Positions 48,226 through 60,815 of a stretch of 64,000 bases of DNA are shown piece after piece; the first letter of the stretch is position 1; every line of letters begins with the position of its first letter. The stretch lies in assembly GCA_013396655.1 (NCBI GenBank), contig WBMV01001904.1, forward strand, positions 310,001 to 374,000. The letters run 5' to 3'. Source of the DNA: Campylorhamphus procurvoides. Taxonomy: Eukaryota; Chordata; Aves; Passeriformes; Dendrocolaptidae. The notes under the pieces were generated by a model. It ran no database searches. It was given only the letters and a program-made list of their open reading frames with translations, and had not been told where the DNA came from. Position numbers and translations under genes: made by a program.

Positions 48226-50938
48226 CATCAGGAGCACTGACATAAAATCCCTCCTTGCCTTGGTGTGCTCGCTGTGGCCATCACTGCTCTGGGAATGAAG
48301 GTTTGCTCCATGCTGGGTGGATTTGGTGGACTCTGCTGGCACTTCTGTCCTGGAGCAGCCCTGCTTGTTACTAGCTGGGATCTGTGAGTGGGGTTTATGC
48401 TGTTTGCAGTCTTCTTACTGCCTGGCTTAGATCCTGCACCCCACCTCCAGTTTCTTATTCCATTTCTTGATAGCTGTAGCTCACAGAAAATTTGGAAAGG
48501 TGCTGTTTTCAATTACAGCACCATGAGGGCTTGGGTCCCTGCCTGAGGCTTCTGCTGCTGTGACTGAAGGCAGTGCTGTACAAAACCTCCAGATGCCACT
48601 TCAGTAGAAATAATCTAATTTATAAACTCAAATTGTTCTTTTGCGGGTATTAATCTGTCACTACTCCTGCTAAAACCATAGAGAGATTAAAGTACAGACT
48701 CAGGAAGGTTAACTTCTGTGCTGTAATTATGTCATGCTGCAAGGTCTGTGTGCACCTGAGATGACCCTGCCACATCACACCCATCCTGGAAGGATGTGCA
48801 ATTCCATTCCATTCATTACTTTGGGATCCTTCTAAGCCAAATGCTGGAGAACTGTAGCATTGTACTTGCTGAACCTCAAGTTCCAAAATAAGTTTTTGTT
48901 TGCCCATACACATAAGGTGGGATTTGTCTCAGTGAACTTGAGTCATCTCTGAGTGAGGACTAGTCAAAGCCTGTCTTCTCAACTCCATTTCTGGTCAGCA
49001 GAGAAAGATGCAGAGACCAGATCACCCTCTGAACAGGTCCATCTTTAGCAATAATCCATCTGTGTCGCTTCTGTGACTGAAAACAAGCAAGGAGAGTCTT
49101 TTATCTTATCTCTTGGAGATGGGCAGGCTGTTTGGATGGGCTTGGAGAGTCATCACAGCAATACAGGCAGAAGAGAGACTTAATAGAATTATTTAGGCCT
49201 AGTTTGTGACAGCTAATTAGACAGCATTGCCAGGCTGGCTGAGTTGCTGGAAGAGCTAATTAGAATGTAGCACTCTGGATCTTTGTACCACATTTTGTTA
49301 CTTTATGAAAAGCTTCTTTTCCTTTTCTTTATTCCTCTTGTGCTGTCTAGTCTAGAGATAATCTCTGACCCACCTATGGAATTACCTGCCTTTGTGGGTG
49401 CCAAATGCATCACTGAAGGAAAACCTGCAGGTCTTCCAGAAGGTCTTTGCCATCTGGCAAATGATAGAGCAATTTGGGTCTGCTTTAAAATAGAATTCAT
49501 ACAGTAAAAATTGGAACAAACAGTGTTAGAGCTTAATAGAACAGCACTTACTTAGTCTCCTGAGGCACTGTGCCAAAATGAACATTTCCAGTGGAAATTG
49601 TAAGTGACTGCTTGTTTTTCTTAGAGAAGAGGCTTCAGGATTTGGATGCTCATCTGTGGAGAGGTTTTATGTTGCACTGCAGATGTTTTTGTGGTCACGC
49701 TGAATTAAAACTAGGATTAAACTGTCAAACTGACATACTTTTCAACAACATTGTGTAGCCCATTCGTAACATGCACATGAAATTTGTATTGCTCTAAAAC
49801 ACAGTTCATTGTTCTTTAAATGCAATCAAAATTTCACCTTACCTTAAAAAAAAAGATAAAGAAATTACCTTTAAACCTTTTAATTTATCTATCATAGAAA
49901 ACAACTCTAGTATCACTATATCACCTTTCCCACATTTGATGATATACAAGTCAGTAGCTATTTATTATTTAGCAGAGGAAGTCAAAGCCATGTTACTTTG
50001 AAAAGTGTTATAAATTTAAGACACTTTTTCATGCATTTTGGATTCTTTGAAGTCCAGTGCAGTTTGTCTGCCCATTCAAACATCCTTTTCCTTTTCTTTT
50101 TTCTATGTTGTTTTTTTCTCCTAATTTTTATTCTATGACAGTTTTTCATGGCAAACTTGAGATTTAAGATTTTATGGTTTATTGCAAAGGAAAACACCAA
50201 TTAAGCAGTGCTCACTTGACTACCCAGTAGTTAAATATTGCTCGCTGGATTTGCTCTTGGGGAGCTCATTTTGTGATTGAAATGGAAATGGCACTGTGGA
50301 TAAATCTGTCTCAGTGTAAGAGACAAAATGGAATTTTTTTTCTTTTCATAAAAGAAGATCTATTACCAAAGTAGTCAGTAAGTGTCTAAATGGGAGAGTC
50401 TCAGCTAAATGGCAGCAAATTATGAGCTCTACACACTTCTCCAAGGTGAATGAGCACTTTCAAACATATTTTACCTGATCTAATTGCTCTCTTTGTTTGA
50501 AAGGAAGTGGCAAATTTTTGAGGATAACTTTTTTTTTGTCCTAATTTCTAAAAATCCTCTTGCATTGTCACTTTAAACAAGCAGTCTCAGTGACCATCTT
50601 CCGTGTCAGCATGTCAGAAAATCAGCAACTATTTAAAGTGCAACGAAATTCAGCTGAGAATGAGAGGAGCTTTCTGCAGCACCTTCTGATGGCCCTTAGT
50701 GCAGTTAACTGGAGTAAACTAAATTTGACAAGTGCTGAAGCATCACCAACTCTTTTATCCTCTTTTATCTTCTTTGAGCCACCCAGGACATTTCCTCCAC
50801 CTTGAGTACTTGGCTTCTGCCCTTGTTGGATGGGTCAATTCTTTAGGGATAGTGCTGGGTTAAGAAGACTGCCTTGCTTTCCTCTTACCTCTTTCCATCT
50901 TCTGTTTCCTTGATGTAGAGTGATCTGGGTCAAATACA

Positions 50939-51062
50939 ATTTAAAAAACCCCAAACAACCCCTCAAAAACAAACAAACAAGCGAAAACGAAAACCCAACA
51001 ACAAACCACATAAATGAATAACAGAAACAACAACTTAAAAAAAACCCAAACAACAAAGCCTA
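50939..51062. repeat. A/C-rich low-complexity tract
   Basis: About 120 bases made largely of A and C in units such as CAAAC, AAAACCC and AACAACA, with no G runs on the + strand. Similar, shorter tracts are at 54513-54566 (+ strand A/C) and 56540-56598 (complementary T/G). Confidence 0.8.
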
Positions 51063-51239
51063 CCCGACATTTTTATTGTTTATTTTTAGCCTGTATCCAA
51101 TTCATAGTGCTTCTTCAGAATCCCTGGAGCCAGTGTTTGTGTCTCAGCAAAGGGGTACGTAGATCTGTGCCTTATGAAGTCAACAACTTTGAGTTGTGAA
51201 AGCCTCAGTTCCAGAACTAAAGTGAAGACCATCACATCA

Positions 51240-51277
51240 ACTTTAAAAAAAAGAAGAAGAAAAAAAAGAAAAAAACA
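51240..51277. repeat. A/G-rich low-complexity tract
   Basis: AAAAAAAAGAAGAAGAAAAA is followed by more AAAG units. Confidence 0.8.
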
Positions 51278-51562
51278 GTGCAATATAGGGAAAGAAGGTT
51301 TTATTTTTCAATAACATTCCTTTTTGGTTAGGACAAGCTCCTTCTTAGCAATCACTGAAGTGAGAGAGCAGTTTTAGCTTCCTGGGGCAAGGTACTGATG
51401 GTGTGGAAAGCAGCCCTGACAACCCTGGGCTGTAATATTCATTTATGGTATACATCCCCTCTTGCAGGACTGGAGAAGTTAAAGAATAATAAATATAGCC
51501 AGAAATAAAATGTACAAAGATGATCTGAAAGTGAAGAAGAATTAAAGGCATCAACAGTGCCG

Positions 51563-51790
51563 AATCACAGAATGATTGAGGTTGGAAGGGACCTTAAAGA
51601 TCATCTCATTTCATGGCCCTGCCATGGACAAGGACACCTTCCACCAGCCCAGGTTGCTCCAAGCCCTGTCCAACCTGGCCTTGGACACTTCCAGGGATGG
51701 GGAATCCACAGCTTCTCTGGGCAACTTGTGCCAGGGCCTGCCCACCCTCACAGGGAAGAATTTCTTCCTATAAAGAATTTCTTCCCAATG
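51563..51790 (-). mobile_element. CR1 LINE 3'-end fragment, about 230 bp
   Basis: AATCACAGAATGATTGAGGT opens the antisense tail, which runs through 'gtgccagggcctgcccaccc' and 'gaagaatttcttcc'. At the right end the segment AAGAATTTCTTCC occurs twice in 30 bases (51757-51787), a small internal duplication. Confidence 0.94.
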
Positions 51791-54512
51791 ATTTAAAGCA
51801 AACTAAAAAATGTTGTTTCAGATTGGTGCAGAGTGAAGGAAACTTGCCTGGAAATTAAGGAATGTTGAGGGAAAAGCTGAGCTAAGTTGAAACAACGGGA
51901 AGTGTCATTTTTAGTGCTCTGAGAGATGTCTGGAATACTGGGATGGGGGCCTGTTCTATCCTTTTTGGTGCTGTGAGGAGATTTTATATCACAAGCCTGA
52001 GATTAATGTAAAGCTGTGTAAGGTGTGCAGTGTTTGGTGCCAACATGAGATGACTTACCCTTTCCATCCACTTCCTTGTAGTCATGAAGAATTAAGCCAA
52101 GGGAATAGTGTTCTCTGCCAACTTTGTTAGTACCAATTTTGGACACAGAGTGTCACCAGCCTTCACTCTTCAGACACTTCAGTATGTGCAGGTGACACGT
52201 GACTCACTCTGGGAAGTCACTATATACCAATTATATAGTTCTCTCCTGCTGGATGATTGAATTAATTCCAAATGGTGATTAAGGACTCACAGCACCACCT
52301 GTTTAGAGAGTGTCTTCTCTTCTTCCACACGTTTGGGAGCAGTTTCTCATCTCACTATATACAAATTTATCCCCCTGTTTAATGCAACAGCTCCCAAAAG
52401 CTGTTTGAGTGTTACAGCCAGCCACGAGATCACAGGTACATGGGCCTGAAAAAGATGCCAGGGATGATGTTGAAGCTGCCACGCCACGTTTGCCAGGCTA
52501 CAATGAACCCAAAACCACATGGGATGGTTCAGAGATGGCCCATTAATCATCCTTGGTTGAAATAAACTCAGGCTGTTGAGATTCTTCAGAGAGCCTAGCC
52601 AAGAAATTAAGCTGGCGAAATGCTTTTCTTAGACTGTCACAGCATGTGCTGACAGCACCATTTATGCACTATAAAATTAGAAGAGATTTTAAAATTCCCC
52701 TTCTCTCTCCCATGCCATTTCAAACCCCCAAAGAGGCAATAATTATCAGGTGATAAGAAAGCGCCTTCCTACATAACAGCAGGTTTTCCAGATGAGTGAT
52801 GCTTTGTATTAATCAGGTTATGTCAAGAGAACAGCCTCTTTTCCTCTTTTCCACCTGCCTTTTGCAGATTATTCATGGTCTGCCTGGCCAACATGTGATC
52901 ACTTAACTCCTTGTGCTTGGGGGAATCTCTTGTGAAGGATGACTTGTGTGTGGGCTGGGAGATATCTTGGGAAGCTGGACTGAAGCAGAGACCAAGGAGC
53001 ACTGCAGACAGTCCCATCTCTCTCTCAGAGAGCCAAATGCATATCTTTGATCTGCCATTTCACATTGATAAGGTGATGTGAGCATGGAAACAATCCCTAC
53101 GGAACAATATGGTCCTTCACAGTTTCCTCTCAAAATTAATCCCACACTGTTTCACTTCTTTTTTGATATAACTTGCAAACCTAATTTCCTGGTGTACTGT
53201 CCAGTAATAGCAAACATTCTATGAAACAATATTTCTCCAGGTTTCTGATCTCAGGTGAAGTTTCAGTGCCTGCTGTCCTAGAGGAAAGGACTGGCACATG
53301 GTTCACATTCCATGCTTTTGGAAAACATGCAAATGCAGCAATGAAAACAGCAATATGAAGGGTAGGGAGGGGAGCCCTGGGTGGTTTAAGCAGTTAGTGG
53401 GGTTTCAAATTCAGGCTTTAAGAAGTAGGGACATCATCAGCCTAGAAATTGTATACCTACAAAGTCAGCTATTGCCTGCTGCCTTTTTTACCAGATGAAA
53501 CATCTCTGGACACGGAGTTCTCCATAGCAGTGCTGTGCTCAGCTTATGTGATTTATTCAAACAACTTTTTGGCAGTAGTTTCAAGGGTGGGAAGAGAAAA
53601 ACTGAGAGGGAGGCAAAACTGGAGCTCAAAAGCCCAGTGCTCCTTAAGGTAATTTCTTTAATGAAGGTTTCCTGTTCCTCATTGTGCCTGTGTAAGAAAG
53701 ATGATCTGAGGTGGGTGTTGCTTTTCTCCTGGCAAGTGTTTTCACAAAGTTGTTTTTAAGCCTTATTCTGCTCCCCAGTGGGAGAAGGAAGGTATTTATA
53801 GAGAGAGATAATCAGCAGAAAATATAGCACTGTGAGTATCTGTAACAGGACTTTAGGATTCAGAATTATTGTTGTATTTCCCTGTATCTGCAGGGACTTG
53901 GCTTTCTCATCTCAAACAAACCCAAACTGTGATGACCTAAAGAAGCTATTTATAACCTCCACATCATCAGTCATTTCCACAATCAAAATTCAGGCTCTTG
54001 ATGGTGCTGAATATTTTGCTCATCCTCTTAAATAGTATCATTAGGGAAGGGGTTTTATTGAGAAACATCAAGTTCACAGAAATTGGGAGAACTGCCCACT
54101 CTCATCCCCTTTTTCAACTTGCATTTTAGAAAGAGAGTTGTGGCTGAGCAAAATGGGCTCAGATCTGCCAAGAAACATCTGGATTTTTTATATTCTTGTA
54201 TCAGCTTTAGTTAGGAAAGCTGGCAGGGATTGCTTTGGCAAATGGTCACCCGTCTCGTGCCTGCAGTCTTTTTTCGTCTTGCAGACAGTCTGTTTCTTCC
54301 CTGCACTCCCCTGATGAATATTTAGGCTTAGAGAAGACTTGGTGCTTTCTGGCAGCCAAACACAGCACAAGCTGACAGCAGCGTATGTTGTGTTTTTGTC
54401 CAGACATCCTGAGACGTGCGAGCGTGACAGGATCTGTCTGAATCATCCCGTCATTTTCAAAAAGGCAAGGATTCTTATGAAATGTTGGATCCGTGATCTG
54501 GAGAAGAGTTTC

Positions 54513-54566
54513 ACTTAAACAACAGCAACAAAAAAAACAGACAACAAACCAAACCAAAACACTAAT
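54513..54566. repeat. A/C-rich low-complexity tract
   Basis: AAACAACAGCAACAAAAAAA, then CAACAAACCAAACCAAAAC units. Confidence 0.8.
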
Positions 54567-55694
54567 AAGGCAAATCCCTGCAAGGCCAAGCAACTATTCC
54601 TGATGGGCATCACTGTGGGAGAGGAAAAGCCCCAGTGCTGACTCGGTGATAATCAGGTTTTGCAGATCCTCTTCATCTTTCAAGCAAACTCATTCCCTGT
54701 GTTATGTGTGATATTTTCCCTTGTGTTCCTGGGTTGCTCTTATTTCCTGAGGGCCCTTGTGTCTCCTGCGTGCTGCTTTCCTCTCACAGCCTCTGCTGCT
54801 GGACTAGAGGTTTCATCTGAGTTCCATGTCAGAAATATTTGAGTCTTACCAGGCAAATATTCCATGAATGGGTGTATTTTGCAATCTGGTCCCGTCCCTA
54901 ATCACCACCTCCTTTTCTCAACCACCTTTCTCGTGATTTTTGCACAGTTCTGGGAGCAGGTCAGGTCAGGATTCACTGACTCTAGAATCCATCATGAACC
55001 ATTCCTTCTGCTGCTGTGCTTTGCTTTTGGGATTGCGACTCCCAAATCCCTGACAAAAATTCCAGGCAGTGAAAGCTCCATGAGAACAACACTGCTTCCC
55101 ACTGTCCCACTCCCCTCAGCAAAAGCTTAACCAGGGGAAGGCTGCACACAGAGCCTCATTTCCTTCCTCAGGTTGTACAAATTGTCCTCTCGAGTTGTCT
55201 GTCCCAGGAGAACTCCAAACTCAAAACTCCTTTCCCCTCCCTCCCACCACTGTGTTAATCAGATCTTGGTGCTTCTCAATTCCACAGTGCTTTACTACAG
55301 GTAATAAAGTACAGTTACACCTCTCATTATCCCTGCCATTTCTCCGTGCATTCAGTAATTATGGCAAGTGACTAATTGAATTCAGAATCTCAGGTAAGAA
55401 GCAATTACTATAAAGATCAAACATCATTACCAGCCTGTGCCCTGCCAGCCTTCCAGAAGGGGGTTAGACAGGGAGTTTCGTAGCTCTGTGCTCTTCTAAT
55501 CTGTCAAACTCAGAAACAACTCATGCTTCAAGCCCTGGGTATTGACTTTCCTCCTCCAGTCCTGGTGCTCCACAGGAACTGCCTGCCCCTACACAATGAT
55601 GGGAGAATTAATGGCCTATTGGACTAACCAGCAGTGAGAACCTTTGTTTAGACTACACCTTCTTCCCTCATGATTTTTAGGTAGCTATGTAGGT

Positions 55695-55740
55695 GGAAAT
55701 TCCCTCTCAATGGAAGTGGAACTTCCCTCTCAATGGAGGT
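55695..55740. repeat. Tandem 23-bp duplication
   Basis: The 23-base unit GGAAATTCCCTCTCAATGGA plus AGT (55695-55717) is followed directly by a second copy (55718-55740) with 21 of 23 bases the same. Confidence 0.9.
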
Positions 55741-56539
55741 GGGATTGTGCTGGGCTGTGGAATCTCTACTGGCAATTTCTGCTTGATCTGTACAAATGGA
55801 TAGCAGCCGGTTCCTTAATCCAATTGCATCGCCCAGAGCCAAGTGGGGGAAATCTTTAAAACAGACACAAGAGTGATTGTTCCACAACAAATTACAGGCT
55901 CATCCAGAGCAGTGTTTTTTTCAGCCCAAACACCTAAATTTAGGTGTTTATGTGAAGGTGACTGAAGTCCCTCTGTTGTCAGTAGAGGTGGGGTCAATGG
56001 GAGAACAGGTCAAATGGCCACAGATCAGCTGAATCAGCATGCGGGGTGCAATCTTGGGATCAATTAATTACCTTGAGCTGGAGAATTAAGTGCTGTTTGG
56101 TGGCCTGGATTGAGTGAATGCCATGGACAGCACGGGCTGTCTCACATAGTGCTGGATGTCTATTTAGCAGCATGGACATTGTAACCTTCACTCACATTCG
56201 AGCATCTGCATCAGGACATCGGAATTTGTGTCTTAATCTTGAGCTGGTTCATCTGTGAAGAGCAATTTAAGAATAGGGCAAGAATGAAGAAAGACTGCTC
56301 CTGGGTGCTCTTTTAGTTTCCAGCAATCCAAGCTTTTGTGACTTGCTGAAGCAGAAGTGATGTCTGTGCATCTTTCCTGTGTGTGGCACTCGCTCTTTCA
56401 CTGAAGATCAGTTTGAATGGCTGCGTGTGGAAATGATAAACCCAGCATGAATCTCAGAGTTCTATTTTACAACAGGATTTCGGGGAGTCAAATAATTTCT
56501 GGTTTCTGTTCAGCTAAAAATAAAGAGGTTTAGTTTAGA

Positions 56540-56598
56540 GGTTTGAGTTGGGTTTTGTATTTTGTTGGGGTGGGGTTTTTTTGGTTTTTTTTTCCCCT
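56540..56598. repeat. T/G-rich low-complexity tract
   Basis: GAGTTGGGTTTTGTATTTTG, then GGGGTGGGG and T-runs: the complementary form of the A/C tracts at 50939 and 54513. Confidence 0.8.
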
Positions 56599-57730
56599 TG
56601 TGCTGAAAACCAGGGGAAGGGAAAATAACCGAGGAGTAGCTCAGTATAGATTGCTCTGTAATCTCCCTCTTTTGTCTTTCTGCTGGAAAATACAGGCAAG
56701 TCTGAGTTGGAAATCTTCAGGTTCTATGTGCCTTCACATCTGGGGATATGTGCTGTGTCAGGGAATTATCTGCAGGATGCAAATAGCCTTGGGAGGCTGC
56801 AGACTCATCTTGCATGTTCACCTTAAACTCAGCACAGTAACACAGTTACAAAGCAAATAACCTCCATTAGTTCAGAAAAAATTAACTTTGCAGGCTATTA
56901 CAGGTATATTTTTATTTTAGGCACCGCAGCACTTTCTGACAGACACTGAAAAGGAGGGATTATTTTCCTTTTTCCCCTTCTTTAGCGCTTTTGGCACATG
57001 TGGCCCAAACTCTGTCATGTCAATTAGTGTAAGGAGGATTAACTGAGCATTTATTGGATCCTGGTGAGCTGTTCACTTGGTTCTCTCTCCCTGTTTTTTG
57101 GTGTTCCCTCAGTTGTTTCTGTAACACCACAGTCCTGACATGTCAGAACAAGAGTTTTCTGAATCACAAGACATGGAATAATTTCCCAAGGAAATTAATA
57201 GTATATAGGGATTATAATTATATACTTCAATAATAATTCTTTTTTATTGAATTATTAATATGAGGGTTACCACAGGAGCTGTAAGCAATGGAGACAAAGA
57301 AAGCAGCTTCCAGGATGATTCCCCAGTCATCTCTCTGAGGATGATTTTTTGGGAAAGGGCAACGGTTTAGGGATTGCCTGCCACTGCCCACACCTCCTGA
57401 AACAGTTGAAAATGAAGCTGTAAAGAAACAGAATATGTATTTAGAAAACTCTTTATTTTATGGAACAGTAGTTGTTAACCCTGGAGGAATGAAACGAGTG
57501 AAAAGTATTGCAAGAAGTTGTGTTTCCTGAGTTGGATTGACTTGCAAGGGGTTGGAAAGTCAAAAAGGGCATGTATTTTTTGTGAAAAGTTTTATATCAG
57601 CAGGAATTTCATTGATCAAAGTTTGAAAGAGCCACTTTTCTGACAGCTCTGCGCAATTCATTCTCAGGGATCTTTCTTGATGTGGTCAGGATGTTTGCTG
57701 CCAGGCAGCCCCAGTTTGAGGCAAGAAGAG

Positions 57731-57860
57731 TTCAAGGGCAGGTTGGACGGGGCTTGGGAGCAACCTGGTCTGGTGGAAGGTGAATCTACCCATGGCAGGG
57801 AGCTGGAAATGGGTGATCTTTAAGGTCCTTTCCAACCCAAAACATTCAGTGATTCTGTGT
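57731..57860 (+). mobile_element. CR1 LINE 3'-end fragment, sense
   Basis: TTCAAGGGCAGGTTGGACGG through 'caacctggtctggtggaagg', 'gatctttaaggtcctttccaaccc' and ending CAGTGATTCTGTG, the CR1 3' terminus in sense orientation. Confidence 0.94.
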
Positions 57861-60671
57861 ACAGAGAAACAGAACTGAATTCCTCAGGTGCCTTAATCTT
57901 TGTTAGTCTAACCCAGGGTGCCTTGGGCTAGAAATCCAGAGAAGTGTTTTTTTAAGCTCTGAAGAAGTTTGGAGGACTTCTAAACTTCTGAAAGCTGTTT
58001 CTGCCTTTGCTTCTTGTCATGTTATATTACCTGGGTGAATCACTTTTTAGCAGGTAGGAAATCGATACAGCAGGTGAGCATAATTGGGCTGCTTGAGCTT
58101 CTGGTAAATCCTTTTAGGACTTCTTGGCAAAGAAAAACAATAGAAAACTCATCAGAGTTTCTTCTGTGCTTGAAAGCCCTTAGACACATCAGGTTGGTGA
58201 GCCAGATAGAGTTGAGTTTAGAAATATTTTTCTAGGGCAACATTTCTCACCTAAAGTGTTATTTAGCTGCCTTCCAAGACTCTCCTTTAAGTGCATTATA
58301 ATTCTGCATGAATCTAAAAAAAAAAAAAAAGAAAAAAGGAAAAAAAGCCAACTGTGACATCTAAGAAAAACTCTTTGCACAAAGCTTGGCTTTTCAGGGT
58401 GATGTTGGCTGATGTACAAATTAATAAGCATCAGTTGGATAACTGTTCTTGCCTCTCCTTATTTTTGTCAGAATACCCCTCATTCACAAATCAAGTATGT
58501 GAAGAGAGATTCTTTTATTTTTTCCCAATCTCCTGGACGTCTGGCTGCTGTCACAATTATGCCACTGTCACTTGTGATTTCTAGAAATAGTAAGCAGTGT
58601 ACTGATGCATTGTGATTCCTACCTGGCTCTGGCTTGTCACTGCAACAATCCGGAAAAAAGAGGAAGGGTGGCACATGAATAAATAATTTATAGCCCCATG
58701 ATTCAGACCCTATTTTTAGAGGCTTTCTGTTTTTCTGAGACTTTTGAAAAGGACTAAGAATAGTCTGTGCAGAAGTGATGTATCTTTTATGCAACACAGG
58801 TTTTTTTCTGCCTCATTTGATCTGAATCCTATGAAATCTGGGCAGCCAATCTGAGGAATTTTTATCCTGTGGTTCCTGTTGGATTTACTGGGGATCATGG
58901 CGAAAAGTTTTGCTTAATGCCAAGCAAACTGTTTTATTTTAAACACTAAATGAATAAAAATTATTTGGAGGAGGCACTGGGAGACTCTTGTAGTGTCCCA
59001 GTGATTAGGATACTCTGAAAGAAAAGAAGGTTCAAGATCCTCTGGAAATCCAGCAGAGGAAGGACCAGAGTTGAAGTGCTCCATGCTGTGAGTGACTTAT
59101 GGGCTACAACATTCAGTGCTGGAATATTTTGTTTTGTCCCTGTGTTCTTTGAAGTTTTCTAAAATTTTTCTTTGGGGCATAAAACCTGCGTCCAATTTAC
59201 CTGGCTTATCAAGTGATTTTTGCTGCCCAATAACTGTATATTTCAAAATTCATTTATTCAGCTCAGGAAATGTCACCCAGCTTTAAGCCTGACCCTGATT
59301 TTACAGGGCCAGCAGATCACAGAACCTGTTTTAATGTTACATATCTATGGGAAAGCCTCAATTATCTGGGCTTGTTTTCCACTGGCAATCTTGGCATAAA
59401 CACCTCCAAACTGAGGGCACCCTTGACTGGCTGCTTTGCTGTGCCCTGAAGCCAGAGTAGGAAAGGACTGGTGGGATGTGCTGAACAAGTTGAGATTCTA
59501 AAATTCCAAGGTTGAACTCCACCTCTTGTAAATATGCAGAACTAACCTACCCTGGAAAGGAAGGCTGGTTGCTCATCTTGGTCAGAGGGAAGTACAGGGG
59601 CAAAAATAGTTTCATAGTTGTCTTAAAAAGCAAGGAAAAATATATATTTAGGATATTAACAAAAAATATTCCCAGTGGAGGGATTTAACAGACTGTCTGT
59701 AATAGTTTTACAAAGTAGTTACTAGAAGTTCGTGGGGCTTACACTCTTTAATTTGGACTGAACAAACCCTGTTGGGAGGGAGATGAGCAACATGACCCAC
59801 TGTGCCCTTTCAGGTGTTTGCTGCATGTGTGTTTCTGGGACTGCCAGGGTCATTGCTAATTCCACTTCCCAAAACCTTGTGCTTTCTAGGTTTGGGATTT
59901 TTTTCCAGTGTGGGTTCTGCTTTTCTGATTGATGCACCCCTCATCTCAGCTTGGCTGCCAGCTGATGTGGATCAGCAAGCTGTCAGAGCAGTCAGATACC
60001 CTTGGCTGTCTTTTATTTATTTATTCATTTGCCTGTTTATTCCTGTCGTGCCAGTAGACCTGTCTCAAGATCCCGTGGCCACTCTGTGTGGGCATCCAGC
60101 ACAAAAGGCATAAACAGGTACAGAAGTTGGATTTCCATTTTAGCGATGACTGGAAATGTAAACCTTGTCAGAAAATCATCTACATGAGACACAGCAAGAT
60201 GAGTCCAATCTCTTTCAAATCCAGCTTAGTTCTGGTTGTCAAGGACAAAATCCATTACAGCAGTGCCTGCATGCAGTGTCTGGGACTGTCTTCCACCTGC
60301 TAATGGCTGGAAGGATGTGGTTAACTTCCTGCTGGGAATTACATCCACTTACCTTATCCCCGTGCTCCTGTCTCTTGTTTGTGTCATGCTTTTAATGGAC
60401 TTTTACTGCCTAAACACAAGCCACCAGGCCAATCTATACATATTGAGTTACAGCTACCTAAAGGACTTGATGTTCTTCAGCAGGGTCAATAAAATAAAAA
60501 ATAAAGAATACCACTCATCAAACACTCTTCCTTACATATTGCATTCGGAAATGCAACCTCATCTGCAGTTAGAAATGAAATTAAGGCCAAGGTTTTACCT
60601 CTTTGATTGATGTAAAACATGGTACTTAAGCTGTGTTTTAAAGTTGTTCCAGAAGGTAAGAGTATCCTGTT
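57861..60671. other. Gene-free intronic sequence
   Basis: No exon or transposon recognised. An A-rich run lies at 58315-58348. The frame at 60236-60610 is hydrophobic in part but begins at TTG and matches nothing I know. Confidence 0.55.
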
Positions 60672-60815
60672 AATCATAGAATGACAGGATGGTTGAGGTT
60701 GGAAGTGACCACTGGAGGTCCTCTGGTCCAGCCCCCCTGAGAAGGAGGTTGCCCAGGACCATGTCTGGACAGTTTTTAAATATCTTCAGGAGGGAGGAGA
60801 GATGCTGCAGTTCCT
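60672..60815 (-). mobile_element. CR1 LINE 3'-end fragment, diverged subtype
   Basis: AATCATAGAATGACAGGATG, then 'ggttggaagtgaccactgga', 'ccaggaccatgtctggacag' and 'ttttaaatatcttcaggag'. This wording belongs to an older CR1 subtype than the copies at 16054 or 51563. Confidence 0.88.

Larger units (their letters stand above)
48226..51562. other. Gene-free intronic sequence with A/C-rich and A/G-rich tracts
   Basis: No exon or transposon recognised. A 75-codon frame at 49283-49507 starts with ATG but has no recognisable domain. Two low-complexity tracts are listed separately. Confidence 0.6.
51791..57730. other. Gene-free intronic sequence
   Basis: No exon, RNA gene or transposon recognised. 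It holds two low-complexity tracts and a 23-bp tandem duplication, listed separately. Confidence 0.6.

Noticed and set aside
60236..60610. 124-codon frame with a hydrophobic stretch that could suggest a membrane exon of the receptor
   Set aside because: It begins at TTG, does not match any of the seven CRHR2 transmembrane segments, and lacks flanking splice sites in the right phase.
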